From Bacteroides sp. (lineage in GTDB: Bacteria > Bacteroidota > Bacteroidia > Bacteroidales > Bacteroidaceae), in contig JALCME010000020.1 in the NCBI GenBank assembly GCA_022648295.1, positions 1-64,000 on the forward strand: DNA of 64,000 nt, given 5' to 3'. The notes below the pieces were generated by a model. That model was not told where the DNA came from and did no database searches. It worked only from the letters and a program-made list of their open reading frames with translations. Made by a program: the position numbers and the translations under genes. Positions within the stretch are counted from its first letter, which is position 1. Each line of letters starts with the position of its first letter. Below, in pieces: positions 15,714 through 24,554 of this stretch.

Positions 15714-16334
15714 TCACTCACCCAATTTACTACTTTTTTTTTTCGCTTTATAGTTCAGAAAATGGCCCGGTATTATCATCACAAAGATAACGATTAACAC
15801 AAACTCTGCCATATCCCAATATGAATAAGAGAAAGTTTTAACTAATATTCTCATCATCATATCAAGACCTAAGAGCAATCCTACAATAGGAAAAAGCGAG
15901 AACGAAGTATAACGAATAATAATTCCCGTAATAATACTGCCTATTGGAAGGATGATAGCACACAACGGTAGAATAATCTCATACGAATGTGTAAAAGTAG
16001 CAGCTATAGAAACGACCATACAAAAAATACCTAAAACGCCCCATATTTCTCCTAACACTTTATCCGTATATGTTTTTATGTATTTTTGTCTTTGGGGCAA
16101 AACTAATATGGTAAATAAATAGCCTATCACAGGTATTCCCCAAAATCCCCACATCCAGAGTGCACTTTTGCTCCAATATAATCCGCCTATAATAACTAAA
16201 GTCACTATTGCAGAAACATATCCCCACAATAAAAACATATTTCCACTTCCCATATCCAAATTATGACGCGTATTTTGTATCATATTGGTTATAAGTTCCA
16301 AGCTCTCCTGCTCATTTAATTTTTGATTCTTCAT
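15714..16334 (-). CDS. hypothetical membrane protein paired with a winged-helix regulator
   Basis: A 206-residue protein with a cytoplasmic N-terminus (LNEQESLELITNMIQNTRHN) and about six hydrophobic segments, ending in a Lys/Ser-rich tail. No enzymatic motif is visible. This arrangement of a small membrane protein followed by an HTH_34-like regulator is common in Bacteroidetes, and function is unknown. It heads the operon, with a leader of about 140 bases. Confidence 0.8.
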   Translation of the reverse strand: MKNQKLNEQESLELITNMIQNTRHNLDMGSGNMFLLWGYVSAIVTLVIIGGLYWSKSALWMWGFWGIPVIGYLFTILVLPQRQKYIKTYTDKVLGEIWGVLGIFCMVVSIAATFTHSYEIILPLCAIILPIGSIITGIIIRYTSFSLFPIVGLLLGLDMMMRILVKTFSYSYWDMAEFVLIVIFVMIIPGHFLNYKAKKKSSKLGE

Positions 16335-16451
16335 AAAACGCCCTCCATTATTAAATTAATATAATCCTATTTTTTTCTTTTACGAATCTTCCGTTCCTAC
16401 AAATTCAATGCACATCCCTTTATATTCCGGTATTAACAATTCAAATTTCTG

Positions 16452-16471
16452 TTAGAGACAGGAATCTCTAA
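16452..16471. promoter_or_regulatory. candidate operator, inverted repeat TTAGAGA-N6-TCTCTAA
   Basis: A perfect 7-bp inverted repeat lies 9 bases downstream of the -7 element at 16480-16487, where the transcript would begin. This is a natural site for repression by the winged-helix protein encoded in the operon. Position and symmetry are seen; binding is inferred. Confidence 0.4.
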
Positions 16472-16479
16472 TTGGGGCA

Positions 16480-16487
16480 CAAATGTA
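16480..16487 (-). promoter_or_regulatory. candidate -7 promoter element for the membrane protein-regulator-nucleosidase operon
   Basis: Minus strand reads TACATTTG (TAnnTTTG), about 145 bases upstream of the ATG at 16334. Confidence 0.45.
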
Positions 16488-16776
16488 GAATTCGCTTTTA
16501 TACATAAAAATTATATAACTCTATGATTTCAAAACACTAAATCTATATTCAAATGCAAATATAACTAGTTTATTTTATAAACCAAATTATAATATAAAAT
16601 AATTATCTGCTAGCATCATAATTATAATATAAACCTTATAGCATTAAAGCTAAAAGACAATAATGTCGCATTACACATTAATTAAAAAAGGAGAAAAAAG
16701 ACCGCACACTCATAGCTAATTCCATAATAATTTTGCATTTTTCCGTGAAAAGCTTTTGTAATCTATAACTAAATTG

Positions 16777-16784
16777 TATTTTTG
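16777..16784 (+). promoter_or_regulatory. candidate -7 promoter element for the coiled-coil gene and zapA
   Basis: TATTTTTG matches TAnnTTTG, 20 bases before the ATG at 16805. The longer GTG-initiated frame would overlap it, which supports the ATG. Confidence 0.5.
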
Positions 16785-16804
16785 TGTACAATTTTGGTAT
16801 AGTA

Positions 16805-17098
16805 ATGACGGAAGAAGAAAAGAAGCGATTAAGTACCTTTGAAGCAAGATTGCGCCATTTAATCTACCTGCATGATGAATTAAAGCGCGAAAATGCAGAA
16901 CTAGAGCAACTTCTCAAAGCCAAACAAGAAGAATGCGAACAGGTACATGCAGCATACGAAACTTTAGAAGCGGACTATACAAACCTAAAAACAGCTATGA
17001 CAATCAGCCTTAACGGCAGTGACGTTAAAGAAACCAAACTGCGATTGTCGAAATTAGTGCGTGAAGTCGATAAATGCATCGCTTTATTAAATGGATAA
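16805..17098 (+). CDS. small coiled-coil protein upstream of zapA (ZapB-like by position)
   Basis: A 97-residue protein that is almost entirely heptad-patterned helix (residues 5-70, rich in Glu, Lys and Leu), ending REVDKCIALLNG. It lies directly upstream of zapA, whose start is 11 bases after its stop. Small coiled-coil proteins beside zapA suggest a division role like ZapB, which also interacts with ZapA in enterobacteria; there is no direct sequence evidence of homology. The ATG is chosen because the promoter element overlaps the alternative GTG at 16784. Confidence 0.8.
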   Translation: MTEEEKKRLSTFEARLRHLIYLHDELKRENAELEQLLKAKQEECEQVHAAYETLEADYTNLKTAMTISLNGSDVKETKLRLSKLVREVDKCIALLNG

Positions 17099-17109
17099 AG
17101 AAAGCATGT

Positions 17110-17397
17110 ATGAACGATAAAATAAGAATAAATCTGCAAATGGCAGGTTCTACCTATCCGCTCACCATATTACGTGAAGACGAAGAAATGGTCAGAGAAG
17201 CAGCAAAACAGGTGGATATACGGCTTAATGCTTATAGAGAACATTATAAGGATGTGGTTCCGGAGAAGATAATAGTAATGGTAGCTTATCAATTCGCTTT
17301 GGAAAATCTACATATTAAAGACCGTAATGATACTCGCCCATATGCAGAAAAGATAGATGAACTAACAGAGGTATTGGAAACATATTTCAGAAAATGA
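17110..17397 (+). CDS. zapA: cell division protein ZapA
   Basis: A 95-residue ZapA homolog: an N-terminal strand domain (KIRINLQMAGSTYPLTI), then EEMVREAAKQVDIRLNAYRE and the VMVAYQFALENLH helix that forms the dimer and tetramer in this family. ZapA binds FtsZ and stabilises the division ring. I start at ATG 17110, since the frame from 17074 overlaps the preceding gene and adds non-conserved residues. A forked terminator follows 50 bases downstream. Confidence 0.9.
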   Translation: MNDKIRINLQMAGSTYPLTILREDEEMVREAAKQVDIRLNAYREHYKDVVPEKIIVMVAYQFALENLHIKDRNDTRPYAEKIDELTEVLETYFRK

Positions 17398-17448
17398 AAT
17401 AAATTCTTTGCCTTATAGTTTATTGCCAACAGAGAAATAATAACATCA

Positions 17449-17507
17449 CGCACTGTACATAAGAACTATTCTTGAAAAAGAATAGCCTTTTGACAGTGCG
17501 TTTTTTA
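17449..17507 (+). terminator. two-level hairpin terminator after zapA
   Basis: An outer 9-bp stem (ACGCACTGT at 17449-17457, ACAGTGCGT at 17494-17502) encloses an inner 8-bp stem (CTATTCTT/AAGAATAG) with a GAAA loop, and six T residues follow. The structure is larger than most intrinsic terminators and could also be the 3' end of a stable small RNA. Confidence 0.8.
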
Positions 17508-17532
17508 ATTTATATACCTAAAACAAATTAAA

Positions 17533-19071
17533 ATGATAGTATTTATAATAATTGCATCCATTGTATGCCTACTAATCGGAGGATTAGGCTCGTACATACT
17601 TTTCAAGTATGGCCTAAAGAGCAAATACGATAGTATCTTAAAAGAAGCAGAAACAGAAGCAGAAGTAATTAAAAAGAATAAATTACTTGAAGTAAAGGAA
17701 AAGTTCCTGAACAAGAAAGCTGACTTGGAGAAAGAAGTTGCTATACGTAATCAAAAAATACAGCAGGCAGAGAATAAGCTGAAACAACGTGAACTCGTTT
17801 TAAGTCAACGCCAAGAAGAAATACAACGTAAAAAGGCTGAAGCTGAAGCCGTAAAAGAGAATCTCGAAGCACAAATTGTCATTGTAGACAAGAAAAAAGA
17901 GGAGTTGGACAAATTGCAGCAGCAAGAGATTGTTAAGTTGGAAGCCATCTCCGGACTTTCGGCAGAGGAAGCTAAAGAGCGCATGGTTGAATCTTTAAAG
18001 GAAGAAGCCAAGACACAGGCTCAATCATACATCAATGATATTATGGATGATGCAAAACTAACGGCTAACAAGGAAGCTAAACGCATCGTGATACAGACTA
18101 TACAGCGCGTAGCTACAGAATCAGCCATTGAAAACTCAGTCACCGTATTCCACATTGAATCTGACGAAATCAAAGGTCGTATAATTGGCCGTGAAGGACG
18201 GAATATCCGTGCATTAGAAGCCGCTACCGGAGTTGAGATAGTAGTGGATGATACACCGGAAGCTATTGTATTATCGGCATTTGACCCTGTTCGCCGCGAA
18301 GTTGCCCGATTGGCACTGCACCAACTCGTTACCGATGGTCGTATTCATCCGGCACGTATTGAAGAAGTTGTCGCCAAAGTACGCAAACAGGTGGAAGAAG
18401 AAATTATCGAAACCGGTAAACGTACTACTATTGACTTGGGTATACATGGTTTACATCCCGAATTGATCCGCATTATTGGTAAAATGAAATATCGTTCTTC
18501 CTACGGACAGAACTTACTGCAACATGCACGTGAAACAGCCAACCTTTGTGCTGTAATGGCATCGGAATTAGGACTCAATCCTAAGAAGGCAAAACGCGCC
18601 GGATTGCTACACGATATAGGTAAAGTGCCTGATGAAGAACCAGAATTGCCACATGCTCTTTATGGTATGAAGTTAGCAGAGAAGTTTAAGGAAAAACCAG
18701 ATATTTGCAATGCCATAGGTGCACACCATGATGAAGTGGAAATGACGAGTCTTTTAGCGCCTATTGTACAGGTATGCGATGCAATATCTGGCGCACGTCC
18801 CGGTGCACGTCGCGAAATAGTAGAAGCCTATATCAAACGGTTGAATGACTTGGAACAATTAGCCATGTCTTATCCGGGAGTAACTAAAACTTATGCCATT
18901 CAGGCCGGTCGTGAATTGCGCGTTATTGTAGGTGCAGATAAGATTGACGACAAACAAACCGAAAACCTGTCCGGTGAGATTGCCAAGAAGATACAAGATG
19001 AGATGACTTATCCGGGACAAGTAAAAATCACTGTTATCCGTGAAACACGTTCAGTAAGTTATGCTAAATAA
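17533..19071 (+). CDS. rny: ribonuclease Y
   Basis: A 512-residue RNase Y. An N-terminal membrane anchor (about residues 2-23) is followed by a long coiled coil to about residue 190, a KH domain ([19 protein letters not shown]) and an HD domain with the metal-binding HD near residue 360 ([13 protein letters not shown]). It is a membrane-tethered endoribonuclease that starts mRNA decay. It lies downstream of zapA, separated by a terminator, so it probably has its own promoter. Full length, all catalytic motifs present. Confidence 0.97.
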   Translation: MIVFIIIASIVCLLIGGLGSYILFKYGLKSKYDSILKEAETEAEVIKKNKLLEVKEKFLNKKADLEKEVAIRNQKIQQAENKLKQRELVLSQRQEEIQRKKAEAEAVKENLEAQIVIVDKKKEELDKLQQQEIVKLEAISGLSAEEAKERMVESLKEEAKTQAQSYINDIMDDAKLTANKEAKRIVIQTIQRVATESAIENSVTVFHIESDEIKGRIIGREGRNIRALEAATGVEIVVDDTPEAIVLSAFDPVRREVARLALHQLVTDGRIHPARIEEVVAKVRKQVEEEIIETGKRTTIDLGIHGLHPELIRIIGKMKYRSSYGQNLLQHARETANLCAVMASELGLNPKKAKRAGLLHDIGKVPDEEPELPHALYGMKLAEKFKEKPDICNAIGAHHDEVEMTSLLAPIVQVCDAISGARPGARREIVEAYIKRLNDLEQLAMSYPGVTKTYAIQAGRELRVIVGADKIDDKQTENLSGEIAKKIQDEMTYPGQVKITVIRETRSVSYAK

Positions 19072-19130
19072 AGAAGAAATCCGGGTTTATAATATCAGAA
19101 CAGAAATATCCTAAAAGGGATAAACAACGA

Positions 19131-19167
19131 TTACCCTCGCCTACAATATTGTAGCGAGGGTAATTTT
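19131..19167 (+). terminator. intrinsic terminator of rny
   Basis: Stem TTACCCTCGC/GCGAGGGTAA with a self-complementary 12-base centre (TACAATATTGTA) and a T-run. It starts 60 bases after the rny stop. Confidence 0.85.
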
Positions 19168-19320
19168 GCAAATCTAAAGTTAGCAGCATTGCCTTTTTTA
19201 TCTAAAAATCTACACAAGGTACGATGACACAATTATATTATACTCCACTCTATTAATGATTTATACAGTATGACAAACTCCTCGACAATAAACTCTGCCA
19301 CACAATCTCAACTCCAAAAG

Positions 19321-20064
19321 ATGAGATACCAATTTGAAATATGTGCAAACTCTGTTGATAGTGCCTGGAACGGAATGCGCGCAGGAGCCCACCGTATAGA
19401 GCTATGCGACGGTATTCCCGAAGGGGGCACAACGCCATCGTATGGGAAAATAGCTTTGGCACGTGAAGTACTGACGGCTGCAAAGCTACATGTCATTATC
19501 CGTCCCCGCAGTGGTGATTTTCTTTATTCAGAATGTGAACTGCTCATCATGGAGAAAGACATAGAGATAGCCCGCCAACTGAAAGCAGACGGAGTAGTCT
19601 TTGGCTGCCTGACTCCGGAAGGAGAAATTGACGTCGTTACCATGAAAAGGCTTATGAAAAAAGCTAAAGGGCTTTCCGTTACTTTTCACCGGGCTTTTGA
19701 TGTATGCAAAAACCCTCAGAAGGCTCTCAGACAACTCATAAAATTAGGTTGTCAACGTGTGCTTACCTCAGGGCAAAAAAAAACAGCAGAAGACGGCATA
19801 GAACTATTGGCTGAACTTCAGAAGCGGGCAGCCGGACGCATCTCATTAATAGCCGGCTGCGGAGTGAATGAAAATAATATAGCCCGTATCGCTGCAGAAA
19901 CCGGAATCATGGAATTTCACTTTTCTGCCAGAGAACCACAAGACAGCAGAATGTTGTACCGTAACGAACAAGTTTCCATGGGCGGCACAGTAACAATCAA
20001 TGAATTTGAATATCCTATGACCACAGAAAGAAGGGTAAGAGCCATTATAGAAGCTATAGAATGA
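19321..20064 (+). CDS. cutC: copper homeostasis protein CutC
   Basis: A 247-residue TIM-barrel protein of the CutC family: YQFEICANSVDSAWNGMRAG at the N-terminus, then AHRIELCDGIPEGGTTPSYG, IRPRSGDFLYSECE, GVVFGCLTPEGEID and the AGCGVNENNI segment. CutC was linked to copper tolerance, but its enzymatic role is unclear. I start at ATG 19321 because the family begins here and is about 248 residues; an ATG at 19270 would add 17 non-conserved residues. The convergent DUF2141 gene lies beyond a 22-bp repeat array. Confidence 0.92.
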   Translation: MRYQFEICANSVDSAWNGMRAGAHRIELCDGIPEGGTTPSYGKIALAREVLTAAKLHVIIRPRSGDFLYSECELLIMEKDIEIARQLKADGVVFGCLTPEGEIDVVTMKRLMKKAKGLSVTFHRAFDVCKNPQKALRQLIKLGCQRVLTSGQKKTAEDGIELLAELQKRAAGRISLIAGCGVNENNIARIAAETGIMEFHFSAREPQDSRMLYRNEQVSMGGTVTINEFEYPMTTERRVRAIIEAIE

Positions 20065-20137
20065 AGTTTAAGGATCTTGAATTCTCAATAATCTTGTAGC
20101 TTTCCCGCACTGCTATTTTTAGAGCTTCGCACTAGCG

Positions 20138-20225
20138 GTTCTATTTGAACAAAACAGAAGTTCTATTTCAGGTAAATAGAAGTTGCATTTACATCAAATA
20201 GAACCGCTATTTCAAGCGACACAAG
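20138..20225. repeat. 22-bp-period array with 15-bp inverted repeat (AAATAGAA/CTATTT family)
   Basis: Core positions (C/G)(T/C)ATTT fall at 20141, 20163, 20185 and 20207, exactly 22 bases apart, and AAATAGAA recurs at 20174 and 20196. The outer arms 20133-20147 and 20195-20209 (TAGCGGTTCTATTTG and its complement) are a perfect 15-bp inverted repeat around a smaller inner hairpin. It lies between convergent cutC and DUF2141 genes. The core family is the same as at 3437-3524. Confidence 0.85.
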
Positions 20226-20260
20226 CCCAATAATAATCAGGCTTCCATAAAACAAACCCG

Positions 20261-20692
20261 TTACTTTAAATGCACAACTAAAGTGGTGTCTTTGGCAAAA
20301 GTGAAACAGCACTTCTCATAAGAAGGAGGTCCCATCACCCCGGTTGCATCATTACTAAAGCCATACTTTTCAATAGGCCTCCCATACGATTCAGTATTCA
20401 ATACTCCATCTGAATTCTCATCCTGAAACATTGAGATGGCATAGCTTCCAGCCGGAAGCCCCTTACAAGGAATAATCATCACTTTATCCTTTACCGGTAC
20501 CCCAAAACCCGCTAATGGCTTCTTCATAAAAGTCTCTTTGGAGTTGAAAATACCTACACGAAGATTTCCCTTTACCTTCTCAATGCCCTGTACCTCCAAT
20601 GTCAGGCTTTGAGCAGATATCGCTTGCGAAATCAATAGCAGCAACCCAATCGATCCTAAAAATCCCGTACTTTTTCTACTTTGATTCTTCAT
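20261..20692 (-). CDS. DUF2141 domain-containing exported protein
   Basis: A 143-residue protein with a signal peptide ending near SQAISAQ (about residue 28), then a single DUF2141 beta-sandwich domain: GIEKVKGNLRVGIFNSKETF, the GLPAGSYAISMFQDENSDGVL motif typical of the family, and a C-terminal VVHLK strand. Function is unknown; the family is periplasmic or secreted. It lies 119 bases downstream of a TonB-dependent receptor on the same strand and may be its partner. Confidence 0.9.
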   Translation of the reverse strand: MKNQSRKSTGFLGSIGLLLLISQAISAQSLTLEVQGIEKVKGNLRVGIFNSKETFMKKPLAGFGVPVKDKVMIIPCKGLPAGSYAISMFQDENSDGVLNTESYGRPIEKYGFSNDATGVMGPPSYEKCCFTFAKDTTLVVHLK

Positions 20693-20811
20693 ACTCTTTT
20701 CTTTTTGATAATTAACTACTTATTTTATAAATCAATTGAAAATTATTCATCATTTCCTCCGGCATCATTCTGCAAATGCATCGAAGAGAAGTTGAAATAG
20801 ATTCTCCCTTC

Positions 20812-22893
20812 TTAAAAATTGGAAACATCATAAGCCGCTTTCTTCCCAAGCGTAATATAGACTCCGATATAAAAGAAATGATCACTCGTAGCTAACACCG
20901 ATTTATTGTCCACCCGGCCAAACTCGTTCTTCCGGCATAAGATATTACTCGCCGAAGCATGAATAATAACTTTACGACTGGGAAGGAATGTCAATCCCAA
21001 ATCCAGACTATTGTAAGGTTTTACTTCATCATTCATCAGCCCCGCCCTTAAGGGATTATGATAAGGACGTCCGCTACTGAAACGATTGGTCAGCCCGATA
21101 ATCGTTCCCCACCGCGGTATGGTATATTTCAACACCAGTGAGGCATTATGACGCGTAGCATATTGAGGAGTAGTCAACTCATTGTATTCCGCATACTTCC
21201 GTTTGGAAATATTGTAAGTATAAGACAATTGATATTCCAAGTGACTGAAAGACGCGCGATCATCAAAAAACAGATCAATGCCTTTACTATGCCCATATCC
21301 GGTGGAGGCTAACCGACCAATATCTCCTGAATATTCGCGTTTCAATAACTCCGACTGCCCATCACTTCCGCTATTCAGCAACTCTTCCGTATTGATTTCA
21401 TCAAATAATGCCAGATGAGTGTATTTCTTATAATAAAATTCTGCTTTATACACCCGTCCCGCATAGCGGTATTGCGCTCCTAAATTATATTGCAGGCAAG
21501 CTTCCGACTTCAATTTGGCATTCAGCACCAGATATTTGTTTTGTGGTAATTGGGTATAACGGCCTGCTGTAGCCGAGAATACGATATTATCCCAATAATA
21601 ATTCAGCGCCACACGTGGAGAGAAAGTCATTTGGTGATTGTTAGACGTATATTCGGGACGGAGCGAAAGTTCCGCCTTCAGATTCTCCAACGGATAGTAT
21701 GTTGCCGAAAAGAAACCGGCAACAATAACCGGATGAATGGCATGCCGGCTATCTATCTCAATACTGTCAGCATCACCGGTACCTGTTACCGGTTGAAGTC
21801 CGCTTTTCACAGCATAACGATCTTTATACTGCCTGACAAAACTCTCCACTCCCATCTCCAAATGTAAAAGAGAAGACACTCTCCGGGATGCTTTCGCTTT
21901 CAGATGTAATTCCTGTTGCCGCTCATTCCAGCTATCACCACGCATCACCGCTCCGCCAATTCCACGGTTATAATAGGAATATGCCATGCCGGAGAACCAC
22001 TTCCATCCCCCACTGCCAGTATTCCGGTAAGTTGCATTGAGATAGATGTTATCTTCACTCAGATCGAATAAACGACCGTCATCCTCCTGATAATTGGAAA
22101 AATCAGTCCGGTCATACTCCGTATAGACTTTCAATAAACTATGCTCACCGGGATGATAGCGAAACTGGGCCGCACCAGTCATCATCCGGTAAGGATCCTT
22201 GAAATGATAACGCCCCGGATAAATTTTATTATAAGTTGTCAGGTCCTGATATTCCAAATTAGTCGATAACGAACCTTTATTGAAGGCACGGGTACCTCCA
22301 CCGCCAACCCCGACGGTAGAAAGATTCACCCCCGTCTTATTAATACGGCTCTCATCCTTTGTATCCAAAGGCAATACCGCAGAAAGTGCCTCACCATACT
22401 CCAATGGAGCCCCTCCCGACGAAAGATTAATCCCGCTAAACATAAAAGTAGAATATCGTCCGCGAGCCGGTGTATTATTCCCCGTAGAAGTATATGGATT
22501 GAGCACATGCATCCCATCAATGAAGGTCTGAGTCTCCTCGCTACTCCCGCCACGTACCAGCAGACGACCACTTTCTCCCTGCGCCTGCGTGCCGGGAAGC
22601 GTTTGCAGCGCCTTATATAAATCACCGTTCGCCCCACCGGTGGTAAGCAGATCAACCGGATGAAGATCACTCCACCGACTATTGGCCAACGGAGTTTTCC
22701 GGGCTTTTACCACAACCTCGTCCAATTTCACACTATCCGATACGTTACTCACTTTTGCGTCCTTCAAAGACAGCTGTATGAAAACGGTATCCCCCGGAAT
22801 GGTCTGTGCCACTGCATCAGATAGCCACCAACCGGTGCACCCTATCAATAATAAAAAAACTCTTTTCACCTTGTTTATGTTCCTATGTTTCAT
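20812..22893 (-). CDS. TonB-dependent receptor
   Basis: A 693-residue outer-membrane receptor. A signal peptide (to about residue 29) is followed by a short segment and the TonB-box-like DEVVVKA, then a plug domain (LYKALQTLPGTQAQGESGRLLVRGG, FIDGMHVLNPY) and a beta-barrel to a C-terminal aromatic residue. It lacks the N-terminal carboxypeptidase-like domain of SusC proteins and has no SusD next to it, so siderophore, metal or peptide uptake is more likely than glycan uptake. It is downstream of a LytTR regulator gene and upstream of DUF2141. Confidence 0.9.
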   Translation of the reverse strand: MKHRNINKVKRVFLLLIGCTGWWLSDAVAQTIPGDTVFIQLSLKDAKVSNVSDSVKLDEVVVKARKTPLANSRWSDLHPVDLLTTGGANGDLYKALQTLPGTQAQGESGRLLVRGGSSEETQTFIDGMHVLNPYTSTGNNTPARGRYSTFMFSGINLSSGGAPLEYGEALSAVLPLDTKDESRINKTGVNLSTVGVGGGGTRAFNKGSLSTNLEYQDLTTYNKIYPGRYHFKDPYRMMTGAAQFRYHPGEHSLLKVYTEYDRTDFSNYQEDDGRLFDLSEDNIYLNATYRNTGSGGWKWFSGMAYSYYNRGIGGAVMRGDSWNERQQELHLKAKASRRVSSLLHLEMGVESFVRQYKDRYAVKSGLQPVTGTGDADSIEIDSRHAIHPVIVAGFFSATYYPLENLKAELSLRPEYTSNNHQMTFSPRVALNYYWDNIVFSATAGRYTQLPQNKYLVLNAKLKSEACLQYNLGAQYRYAGRVYKAEFYYKKYTHLALFDEINTEELLNSGSDGQSELLKREYSGDIGRLASTGYGHSKGIDLFFDDRASFSHLEYQLSYTYNISKRKYAEYNELTTPQYATRHNASLVLKYTIPRWGTIIGLTNRFSSGRPYHNPLRAGLMNDEVKPYNSLDLGLTFLPSRKVIIHASASNILCRKNEFGRVDNKSVLATSDHFFYIGVYITLGKKAAYDVSNF

Positions 22894-22915
22894 TCTTTTC
22901 AGATTTTCTCATCGG

Positions 22916-22923
22916 CAAACATA
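22916..22923 (-). promoter_or_regulatory. candidate -7 promoter element for the TonB receptor
   Basis: Minus strand reads TATGTTTG (TAnnTTTG), 22 bases upstream of the receptor ATG. Confidence 0.5.
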
Positions 22924-23040
22924 AACCTTCGCCTCCGGACAAAAAAAATTCCGGGACAGACATCCCGGATTTGTGACCAATGCCTACCCGCTGTGACGAA
23001 TAGCAAGCCTGTACTTATGATTTGTGACGAGTAACTAACC

Positions 23041-24063
23041 TTATTCCGTCCGTTCTATTCTGGATTTTACCTCATCGGTATAAGCTCTCGAAACCGGAAC
23101 TTCCTCCTCACATCCCTGCAAGCTAAGCCGAAAACCTTGAGAGTTACCATCAACTTTTACTACCCAACGGATATTGACTAAAAAAGCACGATGGCACCGG
23201 ATAATAAAAGGACAATCCACTACCGTACCTTCTGCCTGCTTCATCGTACAGCGGAGTAATTTCCGCCCCACTCCATCAGCTTTCCGATAAACCACTTTCA
23301 CATAATTTCCATCAGCCTCCACATACATCAAATCATCGGCTTCTATTGCCAACTGCTCTTTTGTACTGCCGTAAAACTCCAACATCCGGTTTTTAACCGG
23401 TTCTTCAAAAGCAGAAAAAGCACCTTGTGAACCAGCATAGCCTTTTTCCTTAGCAAATACACTTCCTTCCGAATCTTCCGCACCAACCTCCTGTGACGCT
23501 TCACTGATATGCTGTTCTTGTTTCTCAAACAGTTGACTGCCAGACGAAGTAAAAGACATTCTTTTCACTTCCAAATTCTTAGCCAAATGCATGTTGATCT
23601 CCATTGCTTCTTTTAAATTTCGTGCTAACAACATATTCCGGTTCCAGAGCATGAAGAAGCCCGAAGGTATTGGTCCTAATAATATCACCCAAAACAAAAA
23701 AGTTCCAAAAGTCCCCCAGTTTAAAGAAGCATGAAATAAGATTACCGAGTAAAGCCAATTGCCTATGGCAATAGTCAGCCAAAGGAATAAAGTCTGTAGA
23801 AAGTTCTTTCCCAACGTCCAATTTTTATAATGCCTGCGGAACAACAAAGGCAATGCATAAACGAAAATGCTTATTGATAATGCCGAAACCAGTCCATAAC
23901 CAAAAGTCACCCAAAACTTTAGTGAGCCAAGTCCAGAAAGGCCGAATGGCTCGAAAAAGAACAGAACCAGAAAAACAATCACCGAAGGATATACAACCGT
24001 TTTCCACCGCTTTCCGAGCAAAGGATAAGGACTTTGCAATAAAACTATCAGCTTGTTCACCAT
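23041..24063 (-). CDS. membrane-anchored LytTR family transcriptional regulator
   Basis: A 340-residue protein with four hydrophobic segments in residues 20-145, a linker of about 90 residues that is Ser/Glu/Gly-rich, and a C-terminal LytTR DNA-binding domain (AIEADDLMYVEADGNYVKVVY, IIRCHRAFLVNIRWV). There is no response-regulator receiver domain, so sensing is probably by the membrane part itself. The TonB receptor and DUF2141 genes follow on the same strand and are likely targets. A TAnnTTTG promoter element lies about 43 bases upstream. Confidence 0.9.
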   Translation of the reverse strand: MVNKLIVLLQSPYPLLGKRWKTVVYPSVIVFLVLFFFEPFGLSGLGSLKFWVTFGYGLVSALSISIFVYALPLLFRRHYKNWTLGKNFLQTLFLWLTIAIGNWLYSVILFHASLNWGTFGTFLFWVILLGPIPSGFFMLWNRNMLLARNLKEAMEINMHLAKNLEVKRMSFTSSGSQLFEKQEQHISEASQEVGAEDSEGSVFAKEKGYAGSQGAFSAFEEPVKNRMLEFYGSTKEQLAIEADDLMYVEADGNYVKVVYRKADGVGRKLLRCTMKQAEGTVVDCPFIIRCHRAFLVNIRWVVKVDGNSQGFRLSLQGCEEEVPVSRAYTDEVKSRIERTE

Positions 24064-24105
24064 TGACTTTTATCTGTTTATAGTCTTTATTAAAGATCAA
24101 TGGCA

Positions 24106-24113
24106 CAAAGGTA
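24106..24113 (-). promoter_or_regulatory. candidate -7 promoter element for the LytTR gene
   Basis: Minus strand reads TACCTTTG (TAnnTTTG), 43 bases upstream of the ATG. Confidence 0.5.
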
Positions 24114-24222
24114 TGCAATAATTCTGTAATATATAAATGTAAAAAAAGAGCCTTAACATTAAAAAAATGATAAAAATAAGCATATTATTATGTTATAAAA
24201 CATATTATTCAAGATAAAGGCG

Positions 24223-24230
24223 TATCTTTG
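24223..24230 (+). promoter_or_regulatory. candidate -7 promoter element for the 47-residue ORF
   Basis: TATCTTTG matches TAnnTTTG, 58 bases upstream of the first ATG of the small ORF. Confidence 0.55.
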
Positions 24231-24288
24231 CAGTGAAATAAAGAAATAAAAGAAAACCAGCTTTCCGAAACGCGGAAGGCACAAAAAG

Positions 24289-24432
24289 ATGACGATTATG
24301 AAAAAGAATGTAAATGAAATTATGATGTTGCAGTACCGTATTAAACGTTACCAAGCAATGGGAAACGGACCTATGTGCCAAGCCTTGAATGGCAAACTCC
24401 AAAAACTGCTTGTAAAGCAGCCAACTATGTAA
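24289..24432 (+). CDS. small hypothetical protein (47 residues)
   Basis: A short ORF from ATG 24289 (or 24298, 44 residues) to TAA at 24430-24432. It encodes a basic, helical peptide starting MKKNVNEIMMLQYRIKRYQ and ending KLLVKQPTM. It is framed by its own promoter element (24223) and an intrinsic terminator (24457-24490), which supports a real transcript. I recognise no family. It could be a leader peptide, but no regulated gene follows on the same strand: the next gene is convergent. Confidence 0.65.
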   Translation: MTIMKKNVNEIMMLQYRIKRYQAMGNGPMCQALNGKLQKLLVKQPTM

Positions 24433-24456
24433 ATGACACCTTTAAATAAATTGAAA

Positions 24457-24490
24457 AAGGCGGAGAACTGAAAAGTTCCCCGTCTTTTTT
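24457..24490 (+). terminator. intrinsic terminator of the 47-residue ORF
   Basis: A 13-bp stem (AAGGCGGAGAACT with AGTTCCCCGTCTT, one mismatch and one G-T pair) has a GAAA loop and ends in a T-run. Confidence 0.85.
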
Positions 24491-24554
24491 ATTATAATAT
24501 CCTCTATACAGAGACAGATTGAAATTCCGCGTACTTAAAAGCAAAAGCATAGCT

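Larger units (their letters stand above)
16335..16804. other. AT-rich intergenic region with divergent promoters
   Basis: No ORF of note. It contains a candidate promoter and operator for the minus-strand membrane-protein operon (16452-16487), two copies of a 14-base AT-only direct repeat (AATTATAATATAAA near 16585 and 16620), and the promoter of the plus-strand coiled-coil gene (16777). Confidence 0.6.

Noticed and set aside
17398..17532. Possible 6S RNA next to zapA
   Set aside because: The gap is only about 135 bases and lacks the long central bulged duplex; the terminator explains the structure.
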